DNA of 64,000 nt, taken from contig NZ_JACHMO010000001.1 of assembly GCF_014205015.1 (NCBI RefSeq), positions 372,001-436,000 of the forward strand, read 5' to 3'. Below the pieces are notes generated by a model, which saw nothing but the letters and a program-made list of their open reading frames with translations, was not told the DNA's origin and did no database searches. Each line of letters starts with the position of its first letter. Within the stretch, counting starts at the first letter, position 1. Origin of the DNA: Saccharothrix ecbatanensis (GTDB lineage: Bacteria; Actinomycetota; Actinomycetes; Mycobacteriales; Pseudonocardiaceae). A program made the translations under genes and the position numbers. Shown piece by piece: positions 10,356-17,920 of the stretch.

Positions 10356-12142
10356 GGCTGTGCGCCCGCTGTGAGGTCGTAGACGGTCACGTCGTCCACG
10401 GTGGTCGCGGTGAACGTCGCTTCCACCCACTCGACGATCCGCTCGGACGCGTCGCTGCCGGTCTCCGCCGGCATGCCCGCGCCGCCGAGGAAGTAGTGGA
10501 TCCGTCCACTCCGGACCATTTCCTGGAACTCGGCCAGTGTGGGCGCGGGGTCGGTGCCGTTGAACCCGCCGACGGCCATCACGGGCTCACCGCTGCCGAG
10601 CTGGTACCCGGCCGCGTTGTTCGACCCCACGGCCGCCGCCGCCCAGGTGAACCCGTCGTTGTCCCGCAACAGTCGCACCAGCTCTTCGCCGGGCGTGGGC
10701 GCGTGGAGCAGTCCGCCCATGCCGCCGCCCATCCGGCCGACGTTGGTCACGGTGCCGCCTGGTCCGGCGAGGACCAGGCCACCCGGCTGGTTGCCCCGCG
10801 CGGGTCCGGCGGCGGGGATCGCGCCGGAGTGCGGTGTCACCGCGGTGGCCACCGAGTACGCGCCCGGCCCGAGGACAGCGGCGACGAGGGCGACCGGCAC
10901 GACGACCACCGCCGGCGCGACCGTGACCAAGAACAACCCGACCGCCGCCAGCAGACCGAGGATCAGCACCACGGCGGCCAACACGGTCGACCAGTCCAAC
11001 AGCAGCAGGTAGGCCTGGAGCGCCGTCACGGCCAGCGCGCCCGACAATGCCGCCGCCGCAACGGGTTCCTGCCGCTTACGCCACAACGCGACCGCGCCGA
11101 TCCCGATCAGCGCGCCGATCGCCGGGGCCAGCGCCACCGTGTAGTACGCGTGGATGATGCCGTTCATGAAGCTGAACACCGCGGCGGTGACCACGAGCCA
11201 GCCGCCCCACAGCGCGAGCCCGACCCGTTCGCCCTTCCGCCCGGCCCACCACCCGGCGACGAGCAGCACCAGCGCGGTCGGCAGCAGCCACGCGATCTGA
11301 CCGGCCATCTCGGCCCCGAGCAGCCGACCCCACCCGCCGCCCCGACCGCCACCGCCGACGCTGCCGATCTCCTCACCGGTCAGCCGGCCCAGCCCGTTGT
11401 GGCCGAGCGCCAACTCCAGCACGCTGTTCGACTGCGATCCGCCGATGTACGGCCGCGAGCCGGCGGGCACCAACTCCACCGCCAGCACCCACCATCCACC
11501 GGCGACGACCAACGCCCCCAGCGCCGCGCCCAAGTGCCACACCTTGCGCAGCAAGGCGGCCGGTGCGAACACCAGGTACACCAGCGCGAACGCGGGCACC
11601 ACCAGGAACGCCTGGAGCATCTTGGCCAGGAACGCGAACCCCACCGCCACCCCGGCGAGCACCAACCACCGCACCGACGCCTTCTCGGTGGCACGGACCG
11701 TGCAGTAGGCGCCCGCGACGAGCAGCAGGAGCATCAGCGCGTCGGGGTTGTTGAACCGGAACATCAGCACCGCGACCGGCGTCAACGCCAGCACGACGCC
11801 CGCGATCAGACCAGCCGCCTCACCGGCCGTGCGGCGCACGGTGGCGTAGAGCAGCCACACACTGGCCACGCCCATGAGCGCCTGGGGGACCAGGATGCTC
11901 CAGGCGTTGACCCCGAACAGTCGGGCGGACAACCCCATGACCCAGGTCGCCGCGGGTGTCTTGTCGACGGTGATGGCGCCCGCCGGGTCGGTCGCGCCGA
12001 AGAACCACGCCGACCAGCTCTCGGCGCCGGCCTGGGCGGCGGCGGAGTAGTAGGCGTTGGCCCAGCCGGAATCGCCCAACCGCCACAGGTACAGCACCGC
12101 TGTTCCGGCCAACAACAGCAACAGGGGTAGTCGCGCTCGCAT
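10352..12142 (-). CDS. Membrane GT39 glycosyltransferase, YkcB-like (first copy)
   Basis: 596 residues. The signal-anchor-like first segment (LPLLLLLAGTAVLYLW) is followed by the GT39 outer loop SGWANAYYSAAAQAGAESW and DKTPAATW. About eleven more membrane segments come next, then a Gly-rich outer loop near 275-290. The YkcA/YkcB C-terminal domain contains NGTDPAPTLAEFQEMV. It is clearly paralogous to the second GT39 of the operon. The expected role is transfer of a polyprenyl-phosphate sugar to an envelope acceptor. It is the first gene of the three-gene unit: upstream lie only 90 bp, which hold a three-copy PhoP-box-like repeat, so it probably has its own regulated promoter. Confidence 0.9.
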   Translation of the reverse strand: MRARLPLLLLLAGTAVLYLWRLGDSGWANAYYSAAAQAGAESWSAWFFGATDPAGAITVDKTPAATWVMGLSARLFGVNAWSILVPQALMGVASVWLLYATVRRTAGEAAGLIAGVVLALTPVAVLMFRFNNPDALMLLLLVAGAYCTVRATEKASVRWLVLAGVAVGFAFLAKMLQAFLVVPAFALVYLVFAPAALLRKVWHLGAALGALVVAGGWWVLAVELVPAGSRPYIGGSQSNSVLELALGHNGLGRLTGEEIGSVGGGGRGGGWGRLLGAEMAGQIAWLLPTALVLLVAGWWAGRKGERVGLALWGGWLVVTAAVFSFMNGIIHAYYTVALAPAIGALIGIGAVALWRKRQEPVAAAALSGALAVTALQAYLLLLDWSTVLAAVVLILGLLAAVGLFLVTVAPAVVVVPVALVAAVLGPGAYSVATAVTPHSGAIPAAGPARGNQPGGLVLAGPGGTVTNVGRMGGGMGGLLHAPTPGEELVRLLRDNDGFTWAAAAVGSNNAAGYQLGSGEPVMAVGGFNGTDPAPTLAEFQEMVRSGRIHYFLGGAGMPAETGSDASERIVEWVEATFTATTVDDVTVYDLTAGAQP

Positions 12143-12177
12143 GGGGTCGAGCCTGTCGGCGGACCCTGGGCGGTCCT

Positions 12178-12203
12178 TGTGCCCTGCCTGTGAGCCGGCT
12201 GTG
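12178..12203 (-). promoter_or_regulatory. PhoP-box-like 11-bp direct repeats upstream of the GT39 operon
   Basis: On the minus strand, CACA cores recur at exactly 11-bp steps (plus-strand TGTG at 12178, 12189 and 12200). They read CACAGCCGGCT CACAGGCAGGG CACAAGG. The spacing and sequence match the M. tuberculosis PhoP box (two TCACAGC with a 4-bp spacer). The nearest copy ends 36 bp before the GT39 ATG, the same distance as at the response regulator gene. Confidence 0.7.
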
Positions 12204-12232
12204 CACGATCAACACCTGGTCGGCTCGCGGCC

Positions 12233-12628
12233 TCACGTGTCGAACGCGTCCTCGACCCACGCCGCATCGGACGGCGAAGCCACGAACGTGGTCCCTCGGA
12301 CGGTCATCACCCACGGTTCGAGGTGATGCGCCGCGAACAGCTCCAACGCGGTTCCGTCGGCCAGCAGGAACCGCGGGTCGACCGGGAGGAAGGTCGACTG
12401 GACCTCACACCCCACGACATCCAGACCGGCCAAGCGAGCCACCAGTGCGCGGGCGTCCTCAGACTCCCAGCCGAACAGCAGATGTCCGCCGACGACCCGC
12501 CACGCACAGGTCACCGCGAGGCTCCACTCGGCGCCGGACAGGATGAGCACCTCGTCATCACCCCAGGACGCTTGGTCCACGGTGAGCGGAAGCGCTGCGT
12601 GCAGCGTGTGGGCGAAGGGTCCGGGCAC
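12233..12628 (-). CDS. Hypothetical protein, 131 residues
   Basis: No family was recognised. It starts at GTG. The protein is small and soluble with alternating beta-like stretches and several Trp residues (ASWGDDEVLILSGAEWSLAV, HHLEPWVMTV). There is no signal peptide, membrane segment or cysteine cluster. It lies 18 bp after the histidine kinase stop and just before the GT39 promoter region, so it is probably the third gene of the two-component operon. Codon use matches its neighbours. Confidence 0.7.
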   Translation of the reverse strand: MPGPFAHTLHAALPLTVDQASWGDDEVLILSGAEWSLAVTCAWRVVGGHLLFGWESEDARALVARLAGLDVVGCEVQSTFLPVDPRFLLADGTALELFAAHHLEPWVMTVRGTTFVASPSDAAWVEDAFDT

Positions 12629-12646
12629 ACTCCGAAGCTTTCCACT

Positions 12647-14116
12647 TCAGCGAGGCAGCCGCACCGTGAACGTGGTCCGCCCCGGCTTGCTGTCGAGCCG
12701 CACCGAACCCTCGTGCGACGCCACGACGGCGGCCACGATCGACAGGCCGAGCCCGGTGCTCCCGGCGGCCCGCGACCGGGACGTGTCGCCCCGGCTGAAC
12801 CGCTCGAACACCTCGCCCTGCAACTCGGGCGGGATGCCGGGACCGTCGTCGGTCACCGACACCTCCACCTCCTCGTCCACAGTGGACAATGAAGTCGTGA
12901 CGGTCGTCCCGGGCGGAGTGTGCGTGCGAGCGTTGGACAACAGGTTCGCCACCACCTGGTGCAGTTTGTGCGCGTCACCGGTCACCTGGACCGCGTCGGG
13001 CGGCAACGCGAGCCGCCATTCGTGGTCCGGTCCGGCGATCCGGGCGTCGCTCACCGTGTCGAGGATCAACCGCGACACGTCCACCGGTTCACGCCCCAGC
13101 GGACGTCCCGCGTCCAGCCGCGCCAGCAGCAGCAGGTCCTCGACCAGCGACGTCATCCGCACCGCCTCCGACTCGACCCGCCGCATGGCGTGCCCGATCT
13201 GCGGCGGAACCTCGTCGGACGTGCGCCGGGTCAGTTCGGCGTACCCGCGGATGGCGGCGAGGGGAGTGCGGAGCTCGTGGCTGGCGTCGGCGACGAACTG
13301 CCGGACCCGGGTCTCGCTGGCGTGCCGGGCCTCCAACGCGCTGCCGACGTGCCCGAGCATCCGGTTCAACGCCAGCCCGACCTGACCCACCTCGGTGTCG
13401 GGGTCGGCGTCCTCGTCGGACACCCGTTCGGCCAACGCCACCTCGCCCTCGTGTAACGGCAGTTCGGCCACCCGGCTCGCGGTCGCGGCGACCCGTTCCA
13501 GCGGACGCAGCGTGCGCCGGACGATCACCGCGCCGGCCAGGCTCACCACGATCAACCCGGCCAGCGCCACCCCGCCGAGGATCAGCCCCATCCCCCACAC
13601 GGTGCTGTCGACGTCGGCCATCGGCAGTCCGGTGATGAACCGCAGACCGGACGTGGTCGTGGTCGAGAGCAGCCGGTGTTCACCCAGTTCCTCGCTCAGC
13701 CACACGGTGCGCGGCTTCCCGTCCGCGGGGATGGACTCGATCCGCTCCCGAACCTCGACCGACAGCGCCTCCTTCCGGCCGAGCCCGGGTGTGAGCCGGG
13801 TGCCGTCGGTCGCGCCGCCGTTGAACTCGATCACCAGCAGCGTGCCGGGCGGGAAACCGGGGGTGTCCAGCGGGTTGGGCGGCCGGCTACCGGGCATCGG
13901 CATCCGCCGCAGGTCGTGGTCCGCCTTCACCGCGGAGTCGAACAGCTGGTCGTCCAGTTGCCCGACCAGGAAGTCCCGCAACGCGAATCCGGTCGCCACG
14001 CCGATGATCGCGCACACGACCGCGAGCATGACGACCTGCGCGGCGACCAGCCGGGTCCGCAGGGGCAGCCGGCCGGCCCACGGGGACCGCGGCTCAGATC
14101 GACGGCTTGAGGACAT
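12647..14116 (-). CDS. Two-component sensor histidine kinase (PhoR-like)
   Basis: 489 residues. TM1 lies at about 23-46, an outer sensor domain at 47-172, TM2 at 173-198 and HAMP near 200-260. HisKA has SHELRTPL with phospho-acceptor His280. The HATPase domain has an N box at 387-395 (VVANLLSN), DDGPGIP near 424 and GLGLSI near 455. It should autophosphorylate and pass phosphate to the response regulator whose gene it overlaps by 23 bp. The signal is unknown. The architecture is that of mycobacterial PhoR/TrcS-type kinases, and the target sites seen nearby point to PhoPR. Confidence 0.93.
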   Translation of the reverse strand: MSSSRRSEPRSPWAGRLPLRTRLVAAQVVMLAVVCAIIGVATGFALRDFLVGQLDDQLFDSAVKADHDLRRMPMPGSRPPNPLDTPGFPPGTLLVIEFNGGATDGTRLTPGLGRKEALSVEVRERIESIPADGKPRTVWLSEELGEHRLLSTTTTSGLRFITGLPMADVDSTVWGMGLILGGVALAGLIVVSLAGAVIVRRTLRPLERVAATASRVAELPLHEGEVALAERVSDEDADPDTEVGQVGLALNRMLGHVGSALEARHASETRVRQFVADASHELRTPLAAIRGYAELTRRTSDEVPPQIGHAMRRVESEAVRMTSLVEDLLLLARLDAGRPLGREPVDVSRLILDTVSDARIAGPDHEWRLALPPDAVQVTGDAHKLHQVVANLLSNARTHTPPGTTVTTSLSTVDEEVEVSVTDDGPGIPPELQGEVFERFSRGDTSRSRAAGSTGLGLSIVAAVVASHEGSVRLDSKPGRTTFTVRLPR

Positions 14117-14834
14117 ATCCGGCGCCCCGCATCGTGTGGATCATCGGCGCTCTGCCGGCGTCGATCTTCTTGCGCAGGTAGGAGATGTACAGCTCGACGA
14201 TGTTCGCCTGCCCGCCGAAGTCGTAGCTCCACACCCGGTCCAGGATCTGCGCCTTGGACAGCACCCGCTTGGGGTTGCGCATCAGGAACCGCAGCAGCTC
14301 GAACTCGGTCGCGGTGAGGTCGATCGCGGCCCCGCCCCGCCACACCTCGCGCGTGTCCTCGTCCAGCACCAGGTCTCCGACGACCAGTTCGGTGCCCGCG
14401 GTCGCCTCGGTGACCCCGGTGCGGCGCAGCAGTCCGCGCAGCCGCAGCACGACTTCTTCCAAGCTGAACGGCTTGGTCACGTAGTCGTCGCCGCCCGCGG
14501 TGAGCCCGGCGATCCGGTCCTCCACGGCGTCCTTGGCGGTGAGGAACAGCACCGGTAGGCCGGGCAGGTCCGTCCGCAGCCGGCGCAGCACCTCCAGCCC
14601 GTTGAAATCGGGCAGCATCACGTCCAGCACCACCACGTCCGGCCGGAACTCGCGCGCGGTCCGCACGGCGGACGTGCCGTCCAGCGCGGTGCGGACCTCC
14701 CAGCGTTCCATCCGCAACGCCATGGACATCAGCTCGGCCAACGTGGACTCGTCGTCCACCACGAGGACCCGCACGGGACTGCCATCCGGGCGGCGGAGTT
14801 CAGGGGAGGACCCCGAAGCGGGCACTGGGCGCAT
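14094..14834 (-). CDS. OmpR/PhoB-family response regulator, PhoP-like
   Basis: 246 residues from the ATG at 14834. A longer frame to 14993 runs through the divergent promoter and is not credible. The receiver domain (21-135) has the acidic pair Asp27/Asp28, phospho-acceptor Asp71 (VVVLDVMLPD), Thr99 and Lys121 (DDYVTKPFSLEE). The winged helix (about 150-246) has TATEFELLRFLM, YDFGGQANIVE and HTMRGAGYVLKP. These stretches closely resemble mycobacterial PhoP. The 11-bp CACAG repeats upstream fit PhoP-family binding and predict autoregulation. It overlaps the kinase gene. Confidence 0.94.
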   Translation of the reverse strand: MRPVPASGSSPELRRPDGSPVRVLVVDDESTLAELMSMALRMERWEVRTALDGTSAVRTAREFRPDVVVLDVMLPDFNGLEVLRRLRTDLPGLPVLFLTAKDAVEDRIAGLTAGGDDYVTKPFSLEEVVLRLRGLLRRTGVTEATAGTELVVGDLVLDEDTREVWRGGAAIDLTATEFELLRFLMRNPKRVLSKAQILDRVWSYDFGGQANIVELYISYLRKKIDAGRAPMIHTMRGAGYVLKPSI

Positions 14835-14868
14835 GCTCCCATCGTGAGGGCTGCTCTTGAGCCCTTCC

Positions 14869-14894
14869 TGTGGCGATCCTGTGGACCACCTGTG
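14869..14894 (-). promoter_or_regulatory. PhoP-box-like 11-bp direct repeats upstream of the response regulator
   Basis: TGTG cores occur on the plus strand at 14869, 14880 and 14891, an exact 11-bp period. Read toward the regulator gene they are TTCACAGGTGG TCCACAGGATC GCCACAGG. The proximal copy is 35 bp before the ATG at 14834, which suggests direct autoregulation. Confidence 0.72.
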
Positions 14895-14930
14895 AACCGG
14901 CGGTCGGGCCGGTCGCCAGGTCGCGGCACG

Positions 14931-14967
14931 CACAGCCACCGCCCAACGGTCGCACAGCGCGCTCACA
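14931..14967 (+). promoter_or_regulatory. PhoP-box-like 11-bp direct repeats upstream of the divergent gene
   Basis: CACA cores stand at 14931, 14953 and 14964, with a degenerate CCCA at 14942. This is a four-register 11-bp ladder oriented toward the gene at 14992. The last copy ends 25 bp before that ATG, which has no Shine-Dalgarno sequence, so the mRNA may be leaderless with the activator beside the promoter. Confidence 0.68.
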
Positions 14968-14991
14968 GACTTCCCCGACACCGTTGTCGCC

Positions 14992-15564
14992 ATGACTACC
15001 GAAACCGAGCAGCAACCAACCTGGGGTCAAGAGCCGGCGCCGCAGGACGCCGCTCCCGGATCCGGCTGGAACGCCCGCAAGACCGTCACCGCGATCGCGA
15101 TCGCCGTGGGCATCGCCGCCGTCGGCGGTGGTGTCATCTACGCCGCGAGCAACTCCGAGGCCGCCAAGGGGGGTATGGGCGGCCCCGGCGGTTACGGGAG
15201 GGGCAACGGCGGCATGGTGATCATGGGCGGCGGCCCGTTCGGCGACTCGTTGCACGGCGAGTTCCAGAACGGCGAGGTCACCGAGGTCGACGACACCTCG
15301 ATCACGGTGAAGAGCCGCGACGGGTTCACCGACACCTACAAGCTCGACGGCGACACGGAAGTCAACGGCGGGCAGGGCGAGCTGGACGACCTCGCCAAGG
15401 GCGACATCGTGACGGTCATCGCGACGGCCGACGACAGCGGCGGCGACCCCACCGCGGACAGCATCATGGAGGGCGACATGATGCGCGGGCCGCAGCAGGG
15501 CGGCGGGAAGCCGCCGGCGAAGCAGGACGCGACCGACGGGCAGAACCCATCCGCGACCCGGTAG
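14992..15564 (+). CDS. Membrane-anchored DUF5666-like protein
   Basis: 190 residues. A short cytoplasmic Gln/Pro-rich head precedes a single membrane segment at about 31-52. A Gly/Met-rich linker follows (GGMGGPGGYGRGNGGMVIMG). A small beta domain at about 85-155 has HGEFQNGEVTEVDDTSITVK and DTEVNGGQGELDDLAKGD, which resemble DUF5666 domains. The outer location is predicted from topology. The function is unknown. The gene diverges from the PhoP-like regulator and has PhoP-box-like repeats beside its start. The ATG at 14992 has no ribosome site, consistent with a leaderless transcript. CopC follows 10 bp downstream and is probably co-expressed. Confidence 0.75.
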   Translation: MTTETEQQPTWGQEPAPQDAAPGSGWNARKTVTAIAIAVGIAAVGGGVIYAASNSEAAKGGMGGPGGYGRGNGGMVIMGGGPFGDSLHGEFQNGEVTEVDDTSITVKSRDGFTDTYKLDGDTEVNGGQGELDDLAKGDIVTVIATADDSGGDPTADSIMEGDMMRGPQQGGGKPPAKQDATDGQNPSATR

Positions 15565-15574
15565 AACTAGGGGT

Positions 15575-16234
15575 ATGACCCGACTGGCGCTCTCGGCTCT
15601 GCTGGCGATCCTGGCCCTGTTCGGGGCCGCGCCCCAGGCGTTCGCCCACACGGAACTGGTGTCGAGCGATCCGGCGGACGGCGCTTCGCCGCCGCAGCGG
15701 CCGACCCGGCTCACGCTGACGTTCACCCAACCGGTGCCCGCCGAGAGCGCCACGGTCACCGTGACCGGCCCGGACGGCGTGGCCTGGCCGTTGGGTGAGG
15801 TCGTCGCCGATGGAGCGACGCTGACCATCCCGATGGGGGAGAGCGGGTCGCCGGCGGGCCGGTACACGGTGAGCTGGATGGTCGAGGCGTTGGACGGCGA
15901 CTTCACCGACGGCACGTTCGCATTCACGCTGACCTCGCCGCCGCAGGCCCCTGCCGTCACACCTCCGCCCACGGCGCCGGCCGTGACGCCGCCCGCCGTG
16001 ACGACCCCGGCGGGGACGCCGACCTCGGCTGCGTCGACCGGCTCGGCGGCCACGGTCACCGCCGTCGCCACGGGAACCACCACCCCGGCCGCCACGGTCG
16101 CCGACGACGAAGGCAGCGGCCCGCCGTTGTGGGTGTGGATCGTGCTCGTGGCGGTGCTGTCCGTGGTCGGCATCGCGGTCGCCGTCGCGCTGAGCAGGCG
16201 TGCGGGCGGCGAGACCGAGAAACCGGCCGAATAG
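15575..16234 (+). CDS. CopC-domain copper-binding protein, membrane-anchored
   Basis: 219 residues. The signal peptide ends at AFA-HTEL, leaving His25 as the mature N-terminus, the classic Cu(II) ligand of CopC proteins. The CopC domain spans 25-122 (SSDPADGA, RLTLTFTQPVPAES, GRYTVSWMVEALDGDFTDGTFAFTL). A Thr/Pro/Ala-rich linker and a C-terminal membrane segment near 185-208 end it. It should sit outside the membrane and bind or traffic copper. No CopD domain is attached and none was seen nearby. It follows the DUF5666-like gene by 10 bp. Confidence 0.9.
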   Translation: MTRLALSALLAILALFGAAPQAFAHTELVSSDPADGASPPQRPTRLTLTFTQPVPAESATVTVTGPDGVAWPLGEVVADGATLTIPMGESGSPAGRYTVSWMVEALDGDFTDGTFAFTLTSPPQAPAVTPPPTAPAVTPPAVTTPAGTPTSAASTGSAATVTAVATGTTTPAATVADDEGSGPPLWVWIVLVAVLSVVGIAVAVALSRRAGGETEKPAE

Positions 16235-16321
16235 CCAAAACGCCGAGTAGTTCGACGACCGGGTGGTCAACGGTCAATCCGACTGGAGGCTGGTCGTGAT
16301 CGGCACCCAGGTGGTGGTCGG

Positions 16322-16831
16322 GTGAGTTTGCCGGACATCGTCGGGCCGGGGTTGGACGTGCTGTTCTGCGGCATCAACCCCGGCCTGCTGTCGGCCGCGA
16401 AGGGGCAGCACTTCGCCCGGCCGGGCAACAGGTTCTGGCCCGCGCTGCACCTGTCGGGCTTCACGCCGCGCCGGTTGAGTCCCGCCGAGCAGGACGAGCT
16501 GCCGACCTACGGGCTGGGCATCACGAACCTCGTCGCCCGCCCGACCGCGAAGGCCCACGAGCTGACACCCGAGGAACTGGCGACCGGCGGGCTGAAGCTG
16601 ACCGCCCTGGCCCGACGGCACCGGCCGAAGGTGGTGGCGGTCGTGGGCGTGACGGCGTACCGGACCGCGTTCGGGCGCAAGACGGCGACGATCGGCCCGC
16701 AGGACGAGCCGATCGCGTCGTCGCGGCTGTGGGTGCTGCCCAACCCCAGCGGCCTCAACGCCCACTACCAGTTGCCCGCCCTGGTCGAGCTGTTCGGCCG
16801 GTTGCGGTCAGAGGTTGCGCAGGCCGGCTAG
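16322..16831 (+). CDS. mug: G/U mismatch-specific DNA glycosylase (Mug/TDG family)
   Basis: 169 residues, GTG start with only a weak ribosome site. The uracil-DNA-glycosylase fold of the Mug family is marked by CGINPG with catalytic Asn19, and by the NPSGLN motif at 141-146 that inserts into the helix. The enzyme removes uracil or thymine derivatives mispaired with G to start base excision repair. The length equals bacterial Mug. Its last 24 bp overlap the 3-prime end of the convergent DUF742 gene. Confidence 0.92.
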   Translation: MSLPDIVGPGLDVLFCGINPGLLSAAKGQHFARPGNRFWPALHLSGFTPRRLSPAEQDELPTYGLGITNLVARPTAKAHELTPEELATGGLKLTALARRHRPKVVAVVGVTAYRTAFGRKTATIGPQDEPIASSRLWVLPNPSGLNAHYQLPALVELFGRLRSEVAQAG

Positions 16832-17578
16832 CACTCGGTTGAGGAGGGACAGGTCGGGGCCACCGGGAGCGGCGGCGTTGTGGTGGACGGCCACCACGCC
16901 CATCGTGATCAGGTCGCTGAGGAGCACCCTCGCCACGCCGAGCGGCACCGCCAGCAACGCCGACACCTCGGCCACCGACCGAGGGCTGGCGCACATCTCC
17001 ACGATCGACCGCTGTTCGGTGGTGGTGTCGCGCATGGCGATCGCGATGCCGTGCTCCTCCAACGACACCAGCGTCTCCAGCCTTAGGTCGTAGCTGGCCG
17101 ACGTGCGGCCACCGGTCCACGCGTACGGGCGGACCAGCGGGCCGGAGTACTCCTCCGCCGCCGGTTCGGGTTCCGGCTCACGGCTCGCGGGGACGATCGG
17201 CGGCTCGACGTAGTCATAGCGGGCGTCGAACGGCGCGGTCTCTTCCAGCGGATCGTCGTGCCGGCCGTACGAGCCATCGGGCGGCCTGTCGAACTGCCCG
17301 CTGTGCGGCTCGTCGGGCGGCTCGTCGTCCGGCTGCTCGTCCAGGGTGCGCCGGAGCGCGGCCGAGCCGAACCGGGCTCCGGTGGCGCCCACCTCACCGC
17401 GCAACGACCGCCGCCGCTTGGGCTGCTTGGGCCCCTCGGGCGGCTGGTCCTCGATGCCGCGACGCAGCGAGGGTGATCCGAATCGAGCGCCGGTCGTGCC
17501 GACTTCGCCTCGCAGGGACCGGCGGCGTCTGGGTCCCGCGCCGCCGGTAGAGTCCGGGTCTGAGCTCGCTGTGCTCAC
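16808..17578 (-). CDS. DUF742 protein with duplicated basic N-terminal motif
   Basis: 256 residues from the GTG at 17578; a longer reading to an ATG at 17641 is possible. The C-terminal part (about residues 140-256) is a DUF742 domain, with SGPLVRPYAWTGGRT and the winged-helix-like stretch SPRSVAEVSALLAVPLGVARVLLSDL. DUF742 proteins usually belong to conservons (histidine kinase, roadblock, DUF742, small GTPase), but none of those partners is here. The N-terminus holds two copies of a 25-residue basic motif with core RRRSLRGEVG and TGARFGS, followed by a Pro/Asp/Glu-rich linker. It overlaps mug convergently by 24 bp. A role in a GTPase or serine-threonine signalling complex is only inference. 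Confidence 0.85.
   Translation of the reverse strand: MSTASSDPDSTGGAGPRRRRSLRGEVGTTGARFGSPSLRRGIEDQPPEGPKQPKRRRSLRGEVGATGARFGSAALRRTLDEQPDDEPPDEPHSGQFDRPPDGSYGRHDDPLEETAPFDARYDYVEPPIVPASREPEPEPAAEEYSGPLVRPYAWTGGRTSASYDLRLETLVSLEEHGIAIAMRDTTTEQRSIVEMCASPRSVAEVSALLAVPLGVARVLLSDLITMGVVAVHHNAAAPGGPDLSLLNRVLAGLRNL
17342..17535 (-). repeat. Internal duplication within the DUF742 gene
   Basis: Two diverged copies encode RRRSLRGEVG followed by TGARFGS and a Leu-Arg-Arg end. They lie at about 17460-17535 and 17342-17420. The copies differ at many third positions, so the duplication is old and was kept at the protein level. Confidence 0.7.
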
Positions 17579-17698
17579 ATTCCGGGAACCGTAGACCGAA
17601 CCGCGTTCGGATGATTTCGGCCGTGTTTCGAGTCGATGCAATCCTCGTTAACCGCACGCACGTGCGTCCGCACGTGCACGCTGGAGGATGATGGCGCG

Positions 17699-17920
17699 AT
17701 GCACATCCGCGAGGTCGGGATCTCCGACGACATGATCAGGTTGGGCCAGTTCCTCAAGCTGGCGGGTCTGGCGGACAACGGCGCGCACGCCCGTGAGCTG
17801 GTCGAAACCGACGAGGTGACGGTGAACGGCCGGTTGGAGACGCGCCGCGGCGCGCAGCTGCACGACGGCGACGTGGTCGCGGTCGGCGAGGAGAAAGCAC
17901 GCGTCGTGGCCAACCACTAG
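17699..17920 (+). CDS. Small S4-domain RNA-binding protein
   Basis: 73 residues. The ATG at 17699 has GGAGGA about 10 bp upstream; an in-frame ATG at 17636 lacks a site. The whole protein is one S4 fold of the YbcJ/YaaA type: IRLGQFLKLAGLADNGAHARELV, then DEVTVNGRLETRRGAQLHDGDVV. It should bind structured RNA, probably rRNA. Its stop overlaps the end of the convergent membrane-protein gene by 4 bp. Confidence 0.85.
   Translation: MHIREVGISDDMIRLGQFLKLAGLADNGAHARELVETDEVTVNGRLETRRGAQLHDGDVVAVGEEKARVVANH

Noticed and set aside
14094..14993. Longer version of the response regulator starting at 14993
   Set aside because: It would translate the divergent promoter region with its 11-bp repeats, and the added residues resemble no receiver domain.
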